Shown here: positions 8,815 to 16,040 of the stretch, piece by piece | Layout: the number at the start of each line of letters is the position of its first letter | Position numbering within the stretch: the stretch's first letter is position 1 | Assembly (NCBI GenBank): GCA_947591315.1 | Contig: CANQDD010000003.1 | Location: 62,001 to 126,000 of the forward strand | Direction: 5' to 3' | Source: an uncultured Clostridia bacterium | Lineage (GTDB): Bacteria > Bacillota > Clostridia > UBA1381 | DNA: 64,000 bases | Made by a program: the position numbers and the translations under genes | Notes under the pieces: generated by a model | Database searches by the model: none | The model's input: the letters and a program-made list of their open reading frames with translations, nothing else | What the model was told of the DNA's origin: nothing

Positions 8815-9156
8815 ATGAATGAGGCAATAGGAATAATCGAAATGTTCGGCTTTGTCACGGCGATAACGGCTGCGGACGCGGCTGCGAAGGCGGCGGACGT
8901 TAAAATAATCGCGATCGACTCCAACAAGCCCGCGAACGCGGAAAGCGTTGAGGTGCCGCTTATCATGGCGGTCAAGGTTCAGGGCGAGGTCAGCGCGGTC
9001 GAGGCGGCTGTCGAAGCCGCGGCAAAAGCTGCGGAGAGCGTTTCGGGACTTATAAACAAGCACGTAATTGCAAGACCCACAGACGACGCCGTAAAAATGG
9101 CAAACCGTATAAGCGTCGGACGCGACAGGGTAGGTCATATACCGAATAACGCGTAA
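8815..9156 (+). CDS. BMC-H shell protein, divergent pore loop
   Basis: A 113-residue single-domain shell protein that should form hexamers. The fold is clear from [27 protein letters not shown] and [10 protein letters not shown]. Two features differ from its neighbours. The loop that lines the central pore, normally KIGSG, is replaced by a longer stretch ([13 protein letters not shown]). There is also a 16-residue C-terminal tail after the core domain. Hexamers built from it would therefore have a different pore. The RBS is weak (AAAGG about 15 bases upstream), so it may be a minor shell component. Confidence 0.88.
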   Translation: MNEAIGIIEMFGFVTAITAADAAAKAADVKIIAIDSNKPANAESVEVPLIMAVKVQGEVSAVEAAVEAAAKAAESVSGLINKHVIARPTDDAVKMANRISVGRDRVGHIPNNA

Positions 9157-9167
9157 GGAGGGATTCA

Positions 9168-9443
9168 ATGTTACAGTCTTTGGGATTTATAGAAACAAGA
9201 AGCCTGACGGCAGCCATTGAAGCCTCCGACGCTATGACGAAGGCGGCGGACGTCAGATTGATAGGAACGGTAAAAATCGGTTCCGGTCTTGTGAATGTAG
9301 TGATTGAAGGCGAGGTCAGCGCGGTCGAAGCCGCCGTTAAGGCGGGCGAAACGGTCGCGCGGGAGCTTGGCGAGGTGTACGCGGTACACGTTATACCGCG
9401 TCCGCATCAGGACATCGCCAAAATTCTACCTTCGTTCTATTGA
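9168..9443 (+). CDS. BMC-H shell protein (PduA-type)
   Basis: A 91-residue hexameric shell protein of standard length. It contains [21 protein letters not shown], the pore loop KIGSG and HVIPRPH near the end. A KIGSG pore, as in PduA, is known to favour small polar metabolites such as propanediol. RBS GGAGGG is 8 bases upstream of the ATG. The gene starts 11 bases after the previous shell gene and ends 20 bases before the next. Confidence 0.93.
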   Translation: MLQSLGFIETRSLTAAIEASDAMTKAADVRLIGTVKIGSGLVNVVIEGEVSAVEAAVKAGETVARELGEVYAVHVIPRPHQDIAKILPSFY

Positions 9444-9463
9444 TTGAGGGGAGGCAGAGTGAA

Positions 9464-9883
9464 ATGGCGGATTTTTCATTGGGACTTGTCGAGGTATCGG
9501 CTCTCGGTAACGCTATAATAATGCTTGACGATATGCTCAAGGTGGCGGACGTGGAGTTTGTGGCGACAGAAAGAAAGCTCGGCGGCAGGCTCGTAACGAT
9601 AGTCGTTAAGGGCGAGCTGACGGGAGTTCAGGCATCGGTGGACGCCGGCGTTAAGAGAGCGAAAAAGTGCGACTGCTACAAGGCGTCACAGGTAATCGCA
9701 AGACCGCATGACGAAATATTAAAATTCCTGCATCTCGACGACGAGAAGGCGAAGGAAGCCAACTCGGAGATCGCGGGTACGCACGTGGGTAAAATCCCGT
9801 CGGGCGGAAAGAGCGAGCCGAAGGCGGAAAAGAAGCCGGCTGCTCGCAAAAGAACAACCCGTTCAAAGAAAACGGAAAAATAA
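9464..9883 (+). CDS. BMC-H shell protein with Lys/Arg-rich C-terminal tail
   Basis: A 139-residue shell protein. I start it at ATG 9464 because GGGGAGG (9448-9454) is 9 bases upstream; an in-frame TTG at 9440 has no RBS. Residues 1-90 are a BMC-H domain with pore loop KLGGR instead of GSG and a CDC motif near the end of the domain. After a 20-residue linker, the last 25 residues are strongly basic (KAEKKPAARKRTTRSKK), like histone or ribosomal-protein tails. The tail should hang from one face of the hexamer and could bind nucleic acid, an acidic cargo or another shell facet; none of this is proven. Confidence 0.88.
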   Translation: MADFSLGLVEVSALGNAIIMLDDMLKVADVEFVATERKLGGRLVTIVVKGELTGVQASVDAGVKRAKKCDCYKASQVIARPHDEILKFLHLDDEKAKEANSEIAGTHVGKIPSGGKSEPKAEKKPAARKRTTRSKKTEK

Positions 9884-9964
9884 CAACGTTCTTCAGGCGT
9901 AAGCCTTAAGATATAAAAAACAAAGTAAAATAAGGGCACAGCCCAAAAACAGGAGGAAATAAAA

Positions 9965-10240
9965 ATGGCAGTAGAAGCATTGGGAATGGTAGAAACAAGA
10001 GGTCTTGTTGCGGCAATCGAGGCTGCTGATGCAATGGTAAAGGCAGCTAACGTAACACTCATCGGCACAGAGAGAATCGGCTCCGGTCTTGTTACCGTTA
10101 TGGTAAGAGGCGACGTAGGCGCTGTTCAGGCTGCTACAGACGCAGGCGCAGCGGCTGGTTCGAGACTCGGCGAGCTTATCTCGGTACACGTAATTCCGCG
10201 TCCGCATAACGACGTAGAGAAGATTCTCCCCGCTAACTAA
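9965..10240 (+). CDS. Major BMC-H shell protein (PduA-type)
   Basis: A 91-residue hexameric shell protein with pore loop RIGSG and the [14 protein letters not shown] ending. It is probably the major shell component. It has a strong RBS (AGGAGGAAATAAAA), a more A/T-ending and apparently highly expressed codon choice than its neighbours, an 81-base leader gap before it and a structured 160-base gap after it. In known BMC operons such spacing gives one shell gene a more stable transcript; here that is inference. Confidence 0.93.
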   Translation: MAVEALGMVETRGLVAAIEAADAMVKAANVTLIGTERIGSGLVTVMVRGDVGAVQAATDAGAAAGSRLGELISVHVIPRPHNDVEKILPAN

Positions 10241-10266
10241 TTCCAGAAGGATTAAACGGGGCGAAG

Positions 10267-10340
10267 ATGTAGTTACAGCTACATAAAAAACGAAATCATA
10301 TTTCCTTTCCGCGGGAGGGAAACCTTCCGCGGAATAAGGG
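10267..10340 (+). other. Two intercistronic hairpins after the major shell gene
   Basis: The 160-base gap between the major BMC-H gene and pduL holds two stems without T-runs: ATGTAG/CTACAT (10267-10284) and TTCCGCGG/CCGCGGAA (10307-10334). They are not terminators in form. They could be processing or stabilising elements that raise shell mRNA relative to downstream genes. Confidence 0.55.
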
Positions 10341-10401
10341 ATTTGGTTTTTGTACGCATTTTGATGTAAAACAAACCTCATTTTATCGGGAGGAACACGG
10401 A

Positions 10402-11040
10402 ATGGACAACAATATACAGGACGTGATTGCAAAAGCCGTTGTTGATATTCTGAAGCAAAAGGAAGCGAACGACGGTATTAAGGTAGGTGTGTCGGCAAGA
10501 CACGTGCATTTGTCGCAGGAGCATCTTGAAATTCTTTTCGGAAAGGGTCACGAGCTGACCGTTAAGAAGATGCTTATGGGCGACCAGTTTGCCGCGGAGG
10601 AGTGCGTGACGCTCGTAAGCCCCTCGCTTCGTTCGATCGAGGGCGTGAGAGTGCTCGGACCGGTCAGAAAGCAGTCACAGGTTGAAATTTCAAGAACGGA
10701 TACCTTTAAGCTGAAGGTATCGCCGCCGGTACGCCCGTCGGGTGAGCTTGACGGCAGCGCGCCTATGGCTCTTGTGGGCCCCAAGGGAAGCGTATTTCTT
10801 AACGAGGGCTGCATTATAGCCAACAGACATATACATATGACGCCCGAGGACGCGGCGAAGTACGGCATAAAGGACAACGACATTGTGGACGTTGAGATAC
10901 AGAACTCCAAGCCGACGCGTTTCTTTAACGTGCAGGTAAGAGTCCGCGAGGACTTCAACACGGAAATGCACATCGACACGGACGACGCGAACGCGTGCGC
11001 GATCAAGACGGGCGACAGAGTAGTGATTTTAGAGAAATAG
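10402..11040 (+). CDS. pduL: PduL-type phosphotransacylase
   Basis: A 212-residue PduL phosphate acyltransferase, which converts acyl-CoA plus phosphate to acyl-phosphate and recycles CoA inside the compartment. The two zinc-binding motifs are SARHVHLS (His34, His36) and ANRHIHMTPED (His143, His145). Residues 1-20 (NNIQDVIAKAVVDILKQK) form an encapsulation peptide, as in other BMC PduL proteins. RBS GGGAGG precedes the ATG. It completes the core trio with the aldehyde and alcohol dehydrogenases. No acyl-phosphate kinase is encoded in the locus, so the final ATP-forming step must be supplied elsewhere. Confidence 0.94.
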   Translation: MDNNIQDVIAKAVVDILKQKEANDGIKVGVSARHVHLSQEHLEILFGKGHELTVKKMLMGDQFAAEECVTLVSPSLRSIEGVRVLGPVRKQSQVEISRTDTFKLKVSPPVRPSGELDGSAPMALVGPKGSVFLNEGCIIANRHIHMTPEDAAKYGIKDNDIVDVEIQNSKPTRFFNVQVRVREDFNTEMHIDTDDANACAIKTGDRVVILEK

Positions 11041-11080
11041 ACCTACCGCGCCGCGAGGCGGGGTAAAAGGATTGATTATA

Positions 11081-11341
11081 ATGATTATAGGCAGAGTATA
11101 CGGAAGCGTTGTTTCGACGCATAAGCTCGAGGCTCTCGTGGGCTACAAGTTTATGCTCGTGCAGTGTATCGAAAACGGTAGTCTTGTGGATAAGTTCCTT
11201 GTCGCGGTGGATATAATCGGCGCGGGTATAGGCGAGGATGTTATTATCACGCGCGGCAGCGGCGCGAGAATGGCGCTCGGTAAGCCGGACGCTCCCGTTG
11301 ACGCCGCGATTGTCGGTATTCTTGACGAAAAACAGGCGTAA
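11081..11341 (+). CDS. BMC-P pentameric vertex protein (EutN/CcmL)
   Basis: An 86-residue vertex protein that caps the shell corners. The start is ATG 11081, 8 bases after AAAAGGA; an in-frame TTG at 11072 overlaps this RBS. EutN/CcmL signatures are the opening MIIGRVYGSVVSTHK, the central VAVDIIGAGIGEDVII and the RGSGAR turn. It is the only BMC-P gene in the locus, enough for a closed shell. A palindromic repeat separates it from the next operon gene. Confidence 0.94.
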   Translation: MIIGRVYGSVVSTHKLEALVGYKFMLVQCIENGSLVDKFLVAVDIIGAGIGEDVIITRGSGARMALGKPDAPVDAAIVGILDEKQA

Positions 11342-11371
11342 ATGGTCGCGCCTTCGGCGCTGTTATTTATC

Positions 11372-11546
11372 AGCCTCCCCTTGAGGGGAGGTGTCATTGC
11401 GAAGCAATGACGGAGAGGTGGCAACGAACTATTTAAAAACCACCTCTCAGTCGCGCTACGCGCGCCAGCTCCCCTCAAGGGGAGCCTTACAAAAAATGCC
11501 GCACATTCAAAGTAGCGACCGTAGGGGCGAACCGTGTTCGCCCGCA
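11372..11546. repeat. Palindromic repeat pair inside the BMC operon
   Basis: The 248-base gap between the EutN and PduS-like genes holds a type-2 palindrome at 11372-11487. Its ends are CCTCCCCTTGAGGGGAGG and CTCCCCTCAAGGGGAG, with inner stem tips GTCATTGCGAAGCAATGAC and GCGCTACGCGCGC. A reverse copy of the GGGCGAAC-GTTCGCCC unit follows at about 11520-11546. The same type-2 element is at 13744-13871. No promoter or terminator T-run was seen, so transcription probably reads through. Confidence 0.75.
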
Positions 11547-11589
11547 AGTGTACACATACCCACAACTATAACGTAAAAGAGGACATAAT

Positions 11590-12924
11590 ATGAATTTAGC
11601 GGAGCTGCAAAAAATTGTATACGACGCGGGAATAGTCGGCGCGGGAGGCGCGGGCTTCCCGACGCATAGAAAATTTTCCGACAAGGTAAAGCAGATAATA
11701 GTAAACGCGGCTGAATGCGAGCCTTTAATGATGGTTGACCACCACATTTTGGAGCATCACCTTCAGGCGCTTATTGACACGCTTAACCTTCTTATCGACA
11801 CGCTCGGCGCGGACGAGGCGATTATCGGCATAAAGGGCAAGAATATGCACCTGCTCGATGAAAAAATCGTAGCGTCGCTCAAGGGTACGCGCGTGAGCAT
11901 ACACGAGATACCCGACATTTATCCGGCGGGCGACGAGGTTGTGCTTACGTACGAGACGACCGGCAAAATCATCCCCGAAGGCGCGATACCCGTAATGGTC
12001 GGCGTAATGGTTATAAACGTTGAAACCGTTTACAACATTCACCGCATAGTAACGCGAGGCGAGCCTGTGACGGACAAGTACATAACGATAGGCGGCGACG
12101 TGCCGAAGGATATAACCGTTAAAGCTCCCGTGGGCATAAAGATAAAGGAGCTTCTCGAAACGGCGGGATACGGCGACCTCGACGGCAAGGCTGTTATAAA
12201 CGGCGGTCCCATGATGGGCAAGCTTGTCGATATTGAGAACGACGTCGTTACAAAGACGACGAAGGGACTTCTGATTTTCCCTGTGACGCACTCGATTATA
12301 CAGCGCAAGAAAATGCCGATGTCGATGACGTTAAAGCGCGCGTCGGCGGCTTGCTGCAACTGCACGATGTGTTCCGACCTGTGTCCGCGACAGCTTCTGG
12401 GTTATGATTTGCACGTGCACAAGACGCTCCGCGCGGCTTCGCACAGCGAGGTCATGAACACGGAGAGCTTCCTGCAGTCGGCGCTTTGCTGCGGCTGCGG
12501 TGTGTGCACGGTTGTGGCGTGTCAGCAGATGCTCGATCCGCAGGCGATTTCGATGGAGGTCAAGGGCGAGCTCGGCAAGCAGGGACTTCGCAGACAGAAC
12601 AATAAAGCCCCCGAGAAGGTTCGTCCCGAAAGGGCGGGCAGACTTGTTTCCTCGCAGACGCTTATAGATAAGCTCGGCATAAGAAAGTACGTCAAGGACT
12701 CCGTAACGAGGGATTATATGAAGTTTGACCCCAAAACGGTGTACATAGAGCTTAAGCAGCATGTCGGCAAACCGGCAAGCGCGACCGTTAAGGCGGGCGA
12801 CAAGGTAAAGGTCGGCGACGTTGTGGCGGCGACCGCGTACGAGGATTTGGGAACAACGATGCACGCAAGCATCAACGGAACAGTCAAAGCAGTCACCGAC
12901 CGCTTTGTGATTATAGAAAGATAG
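11590..12924 (+). CDS. PduS/RnfC-like flavin and Fe-S oxidoreductase of the BMC
   Basis: A 444-residue PduS-type protein. The N-terminal glycine-rich nucleotide site GAGGAGFPTH lies at 17-26. A SLBB-like middle region is followed by two ferredoxin clusters (Cys255/258/261/265 and Cys300/303/306/311) and a C-terminal barrel-sandwich segment. PduS in the B12-dependent Pdu system is an NADH-dependent cobalamin reductase. No B12 enzyme or adenosyltransferase is present here, so it more likely oxidises NADH and passes electrons out through the BMC-T protein that follows 13 bases later. It has no encapsulation-type helix; start ATG with RBS AGAGGA. Confidence 0.88.
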   Translation: MNLAELQKIVYDAGIVGAGGAGFPTHRKFSDKVKQIIVNAAECEPLMMVDHHILEHHLQALIDTLNLLIDTLGADEAIIGIKGKNMHLLDEKIVASLKGTRVSIHEIPDIYPAGDEVVLTYETTGKIIPEGAIPVMVGVMVINVETVYNIHRIVTRGEPVTDKYITIGGDVPKDITVKAPVGIKIKELLETAGYGDLDGKAVINGGPMMGKLVDIENDVVTKTTKGLLIFPVTHSIIQRKKMPMSMTLKRASAACCNCTMCSDLCPRQLLGYDLHVHKTLRAASHSEVMNTESFLQSALCCGCGVCTVVACQQMLDPQAISMEVKGELGKQGLRRQNNKAPEKVRPERAGRLVSSQTLIDKLGIRKYVKDSVTRDYMKFDPKTVYIELKQHVGKPASATVKAGDKVKVGDVVAATAYEDLGTTMHASINGTVKAVTDRFVIIER

Positions 12925-12937
12925 GTAGGTGACGGAT

Positions 12938-13483
12938 ATGAATTCAATAGGATTGGTAGAAGTAAAGAACGTGTCAAAGGGTGTTGTCGTAACTGATGAA
13001 ATGCTCAAAAGCGCGGGCGTGACGCTCATAAGCTCCGGCTCGGTATGTCCGGGCAAATTCGTGACTATAGTCGGCGGAGAATTGAGCGCGATACACGCGG
13101 CTGTCGATAAGGCGGTACTCGTCGCGGAGGACGCGCTCATAGACAAGTTTGTGATAGGTAATCTCGGCGACAACGTGTACGAGGCTGTGTGCGGCACGGC
13201 GGAAGTGAAAGAAAAGCGCGCGCTCGGCATAGTCGAGACGTTCACCGCCGCAAGCGCGATCGAAGCAGCCGACGCTGCTGTGAAGTCGGGAGACATACAG
13301 CTTATCGAGGTGCGCGTGGCGCGCGGTATGGCTGGCAAGTGCTTCGTTTCAATGACCGGCGACGTCGCGGACGTTAAGGCTGGCGTTGAAGCCGGCGCAA
13401 GAATTGCCGCAAATCAGGGCGTTCTTATCAACACCGAGGTTATAGCAAACCCGCACCCCGAGCTTTGGGAAGCGGTGCTGTAA
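12938..13483 (+). CDS. BMC-T trimeric shell protein with Fe-S-type cysteine (PduT-like)
   Basis: A 181-residue tandem BMC protein that should form pseudohexameric trimers. The start is ATG 12938 with AGGTAGGTG as RBS; the GTG at 12929 lies inside it. The first BMC domain spans about 1-88 and the second 95-181 (RALGIVETFTAASAIEAADAA). The pore loop of the first domain contains Cys37 in SGSVCPGKF, matching the PduT cysteine that binds a [4Fe-4S] cluster at the three-fold axis. Adjacent to the PduS-like gene, it probably carries electrons across the shell. Last gene of the operon. Confidence 0.92.
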   Translation: MNSIGLVEVKNVSKGVVVTDEMLKSAGVTLISSGSVCPGKFVTIVGGELSAIHAAVDKAVLVAEDALIDKFVIGNLGDNVYEAVCGTAEVKEKRALGIVETFTAASAIEAADAAVKSGDIQLIEVRVARGMAGKCFVSMTGDVADVKAGVEAGARIAANQGVLINTEVIANPHPELWEAVL

Positions 13484-13495
13484 ATAGAAAAAACG

Positions 13496-13522
13496 CGATT
13501 CCTTCGGGAATCGTTTTTTTTG
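13496..13522 (+). terminator. Rho-independent terminator of the BMC operon
   Basis: CGATTCC, a TTCG tetraloop and GGAATCG are followed by eight T, 12 bases after the BMC-T stop codon. Confidence 0.92.
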
Positions 13523-13595
13523 TGAAAAAATTTTTCGGCTTTAAGGTTTATTTAAGGAATGGGGTTTATAATGTAGGTATGTTGAGGGTACGGAT

Positions 13596-13871
13596 GACCC
13601 CCTCTCCGAGGGGGTCAAAACTCACTTGTGAGTTTTGGGGGGTGTTATTCGGACGAAAAATGATACACCCCCCGAAATCAAAGATTTCGACCCCCTCAGT
13701 GAGGGGGCCATACGGCGGGCGAACACGGTTCGCCCCTACGAAAGGCTTCCCCTTGAGGGGAAGCTGTCACACGAAGCGTGACTGATGAGGTGAGCAAATA
13801 CGCCTACGACGCAAAGTGTCATTCACCTCATCCGACGCCTGCGGCGCCACCTTCCCCTCAAGGGGAAGGCT
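13596..13871. repeat. Cluster of three palindromic intergenic repeats
   Basis: The 417-base gap between the BMC operon and the VTC gene is filled by three repeats. 13596-13709 is a third palindrome type (GACCCCCTCTCCGAGGGGGTC at one end, GACCCCCTCAGTGAGGGGG at the other). 13717-13740 is an exact copy of the GGGCGAAC-GTTCGCCC unit. 13744-13871 is a type-2 palindrome (TTCCCCTTGAGGGGAA and TTCCCCTCAAGGGGAA ends). No gene was seen in this stretch. Confidence 0.78.
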
Positions 13872-13900
13872 AATATATCAACCGTAAGGAGCGAAAAAAC

Positions 13901-14656
13901 ATGGCAATAGAGATATTCAACCGATACGAGCACAAATACAAATTAGACACGGAAACGCTCAAAAAGGCGCTTGACGTAATCGAGGAGCACATGGAGCTTG
14001 ACGGCTACTGCAAGAACCACTCGCTTTACACAATCGCGAACATATACTACGACACGCCCGATGACGCGCTTATCCGCGCATCGCTGTCGCGTCCGGCGTA
14101 CAAGGAAAAAATGCGTCTGCGCTCGTACGGCGTGCCCGACGAAAATTCCGAGGTATTTCTCGAAATCAAGAAAAAGGTCGAGGGACTCGTAAACAAGCGC
14201 CGCACGACGCTGCGTCTCGGCGAGGCGTACGAATTTATAAAAAGCGGCAAGGCTCCCGAAATCATGAGCTACATGAACCCGCAGGTGGTACACGAGCTTG
14301 AATATTTCCTTACCAACTACGATTTAAGCCCGAAGGTATACATTGCGTACGACCGTCTCGCGTACTTTGAAAAGGGCAACGACGACCTGCGCATTTCCTT
14401 TGACACTAATATCCGCACGCGCCGTTACGATGTGGCGCTCGAAAAGGGCGATCACGGCGAAAAGCTGCTCGGCGACGGCGTATGGCTCATGGAGATAAAG
14501 ACAAGCACCGCAAAACCCTTGTGGCTGTGCGATATGCTGTCCGCGCTGGAGCTTAGGAAGGTGCAGTTTTCAAAGTACGGCACGGAATACAAGCACGTGC
14601 TTCAGGGCGGCGCGCGCCGCTACCACCGCGCGGAGTTGTTAAAGCACGCGGTATAA
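13901..14656 (+). CDS. VTC-domain protein (polyphosphate polymerase-like)
   Basis: A 251-residue protein of the VTC family, the catalytic domain of yeast vacuolar polyphosphate polymerase, a triphosphate-tunnel-type barrel. Basic and acidic tunnel positions are recognisable: YEHKYKL at the start, MRLRSYG, VFLEIKKKV, YDRLAYF and WLMEIKTS. RBS AAGGAG precedes the ATG. It overlaps in function with the DUF4956 membrane protein that starts 18 bases later; this pair is common in Firmicutes and often occurs with CotH kinases. Whether these bacterial members make polyphosphate or another chain is not settled. Confidence 0.85.
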   Translation: MAIEIFNRYEHKYKLDTETLKKALDVIEEHMELDGYCKNHSLYTIANIYYDTPDDALIRASLSRPAYKEKMRLRSYGVPDENSEVFLEIKKKVEGLVNKRRTTLRLGEAYEFIKSGKAPEIMSYMNPQVVHELEYFLTNYDLSPKVYIAYDRLAYFEKGNDDLRISFDTNIRTRRYDVALEKGDHGEKLLGDGVWLMEIKTSTAKPLWLCDMLSALELRKVQFSKYGTEYKHVLQGGARRYHRAELLKHAV

Positions 14657-14674
14657 CGGAAGGAGAACGGATAA

Positions 14675-15373
14675 ATGGAATTTATAACAAACTTTTTTCA
14701 TACGCTTAACGCCGGCGCGGACATTGAGATCAACTCGTTCACGTTCGCCGGCTCAATATGCGCGTCGCTCATATTCGGCTTGCTCATAGGTCTTACATAC
14801 ATTTACACGCACAAGGACAGACACACACAGTCGTTTGTACTGACACTGACGATGCTTCCGGCAATTCTGACGGTAATTATACTGTTTGTCGGCTCGAACT
14901 GGGCGAGAGCGTTCTCGCTTGCCGGCACGCTTTCAATCATACGCTTCAGGAGCGCGCCGGGAGATCCCGAGGATATAGGATATGTATTCTTCGCGGTTGC
15001 CGCGGGTCTCGCGGGCGGTGTGGGGCTTTTCCTCTACGGCATAATCTTTATTGTTATACTCTGCCTGTTTATGCTGCTGACGTCGAAGCTCAACTTCGCG
15101 AGACCCAAGTCAACCGCGAAGCATCTCAAAATCACAATTCCCGAGGATTTGGACTACGAGGGCGTGTTTGACGGCATTTTAAGACGCTATACAAACTCGT
15201 ACGAGCTTATTAAGGTAAAAACGGTCGATCTCGGCTCGCTGTTCGAGCTTACTTATGAGCTTAAAATGATTAAGAACGTCAATGAGAAGGAGTTTATCGA
15301 CGAGCTTCGCACCAGAAACGGCAATCTGAACATCATTCTTTCGCTCGCGGAGAACGATGTGTACGGCAAATGA
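14675..15373 (+). CDS. DUF4956 membrane protein
   Basis: A 232-residue membrane protein. About four transmembrane segments occupy residues 20-145, including FAGSICASLIFGLLIGLTY and a conserved loop GTLSIIRFRSAPGDPEDI that is the DUF4956 hallmark. The remaining C-terminal 85 residues form a soluble domain. It is operonic with the VTC gene and is probably its membrane partner. RBS GGAAGGAG. Biochemical function is unknown. Confidence 0.85.
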   Translation: MEFITNFFHTLNAGADIEINSFTFAGSICASLIFGLLIGLTYIYTHKDRHTQSFVLTLTMLPAILTVIILFVGSNWARAFSLAGTLSIIRFRSAPGDPEDIGYVFFAVAAGLAGGVGLFLYGIIFIVILCLFMLLTSKLNFARPKSTAKHLKITIPEDLDYEGVFDGILRRYTNSYELIKVKTVDLGSLFELTYELKMIKNVNEKEFIDELRTRNGNLNIILSLAENDVYGK

Positions 15374-15406
15374 TTGAAAATTAGCGGAAATTTTCACAAA
15401 AAAGTC

Positions 15407-15435
15407 TTGCAAACCTTTCCCCCTTATGCTATAAT
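15407..15435 (+). promoter_or_regulatory. Sigma-A promoter upstream of the DMT transporter gene
   Basis: TTGCAA, a 17-base spacer and TATAAT. Transcription should start near 15442, leaving a leader of about 170 bases before the ATG at 15613. Confidence 0.75.
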
Positions 15436-15442
15436 AGGATAT

Positions 15443-15609
15443 GTAGAAAAGAATTTCTTAATTTGCAAAGAAAGACATCAAATTCTACCCTTTTATCCTA
15501 TACATAGCAGAAAAAACGTCCCCGTCGGACGTTTTTTCATTATGTACCGCTTTAATAAGCGGATAAAATTACTCCTTTTTGCGGATATTAAAGCAAAAAG
15601 GAGTTTTTT
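15443..15609 (+). promoter_or_regulatory. Structured leader with two terminators, the second hiding the RBS
   Basis: In order, the leader holds the following. A stem GTAGAA/TTCTAC encloses an inner stem TTTCTT/AAGAAA (15443-15488). A terminator-like hairpin AACGTCC/GGACGTT plus T6 lies at about 15514-15537. A small stem CCGCTT/AAGCGG (15548-15562) follows. Last is a 12-base perfect stem ACTCCTTTTTGC/GCAAAAAGGAGT with a T-run (15571-15609). The right arm of the last stem contains the AAGGAG ribosome binding site of the next gene. The layout suggests attenuation or a riboswitch; it matches no class I recognise. Confidence 0.6.
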
Positions 15610-15612
15610 GTT

Positions 15613-16038
15613 ATGGGATTTGTCTGGTCGGCGATAGCGGGCGCGGCGATGAGCGTACAGGGTGTGATGAACACGCGCCTCGGCGAAAAGATAGGCATAT
15701 ATGAGTCAAACGCGTTTGTTCAGGGTACGGCGTTTATTTTGTCGCTCCTTGCCGTATGGATTTTGGGCAAGGGCAGCTTCCGCGAGCTTGCGGGCGTAAA
15801 TAAGCTGTATCTGTTCGGCGGCGTGCTGGGGCTGGTGATAACGGTGACGGTGATGCTCGGTATAGGCAAGCTAAGTCCGACCGTCGCGATTTCGACTATC
15901 CTTATATCGCAGCTTTTCGTTGCCGCGCTTATAGACGCGTTCGGGTGGCTCGGCAGCGAACAGATGGCGTTCGGGTGGAATAAATATGTCGGTCTCGCCG
16001 TGATGATAGGCGGCGTGCTGCTGTTTAAGTGGCGGTAG
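15613..16038 (+). CDS. DMT-superfamily transporter, YdcZ (DUF606) type
   Basis: A 141-residue integral membrane protein with about five transmembrane helices, the half-size DUF606/YdcZ form of the drug/metabolite transporter superfamily. It begins VWSAIAGAAMSVQGVMNTRLGEKIG, the typical opening of the family, and contains SPTVAISTILISQLFVAALID. The substrate is unknown. Its ribosome binding site lies in the right arm of a terminator-like hairpin, so expression is probably regulated in the leader. It is a single-gene unit facing the convergent GGDEF gene 2 bases away. Confidence 0.8.
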   Translation: MGFVWSAIAGAAMSVQGVMNTRLGEKIGIYESNAFVQGTAFILSLLAVWILGKGSFRELAGVNKLYLFGGVLGLVITVTVMLGIGKLSPTVAISTILISQLFVAALIDAFGWLGSEQMAFGWNKYVGLAVMIGGVLLFKWR

Positions 16039-16040
16039 GT

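Noticed and set aside
4653-13483. Classical B12-dependent propanediol (Pdu) operon
   Set aside because: PduL, PduP-, PduS- and PduT-like proteins are present, but diol dehydratase, reactivase and adenosyltransferase are not.
15511-15540. Possible guanidine-II or preQ1 riboswitch hairpin
   Set aside because: The loop lacks the ACGR tetraloops of guanidine-II, and no preQ1 consensus was found; kept only as an unclassified leader.
15374-15637. Open frame of 87 codons on the plus strand over the DMT leader
   Set aside because: It runs through the promoter, two terminators and the start of the real DMT gene.
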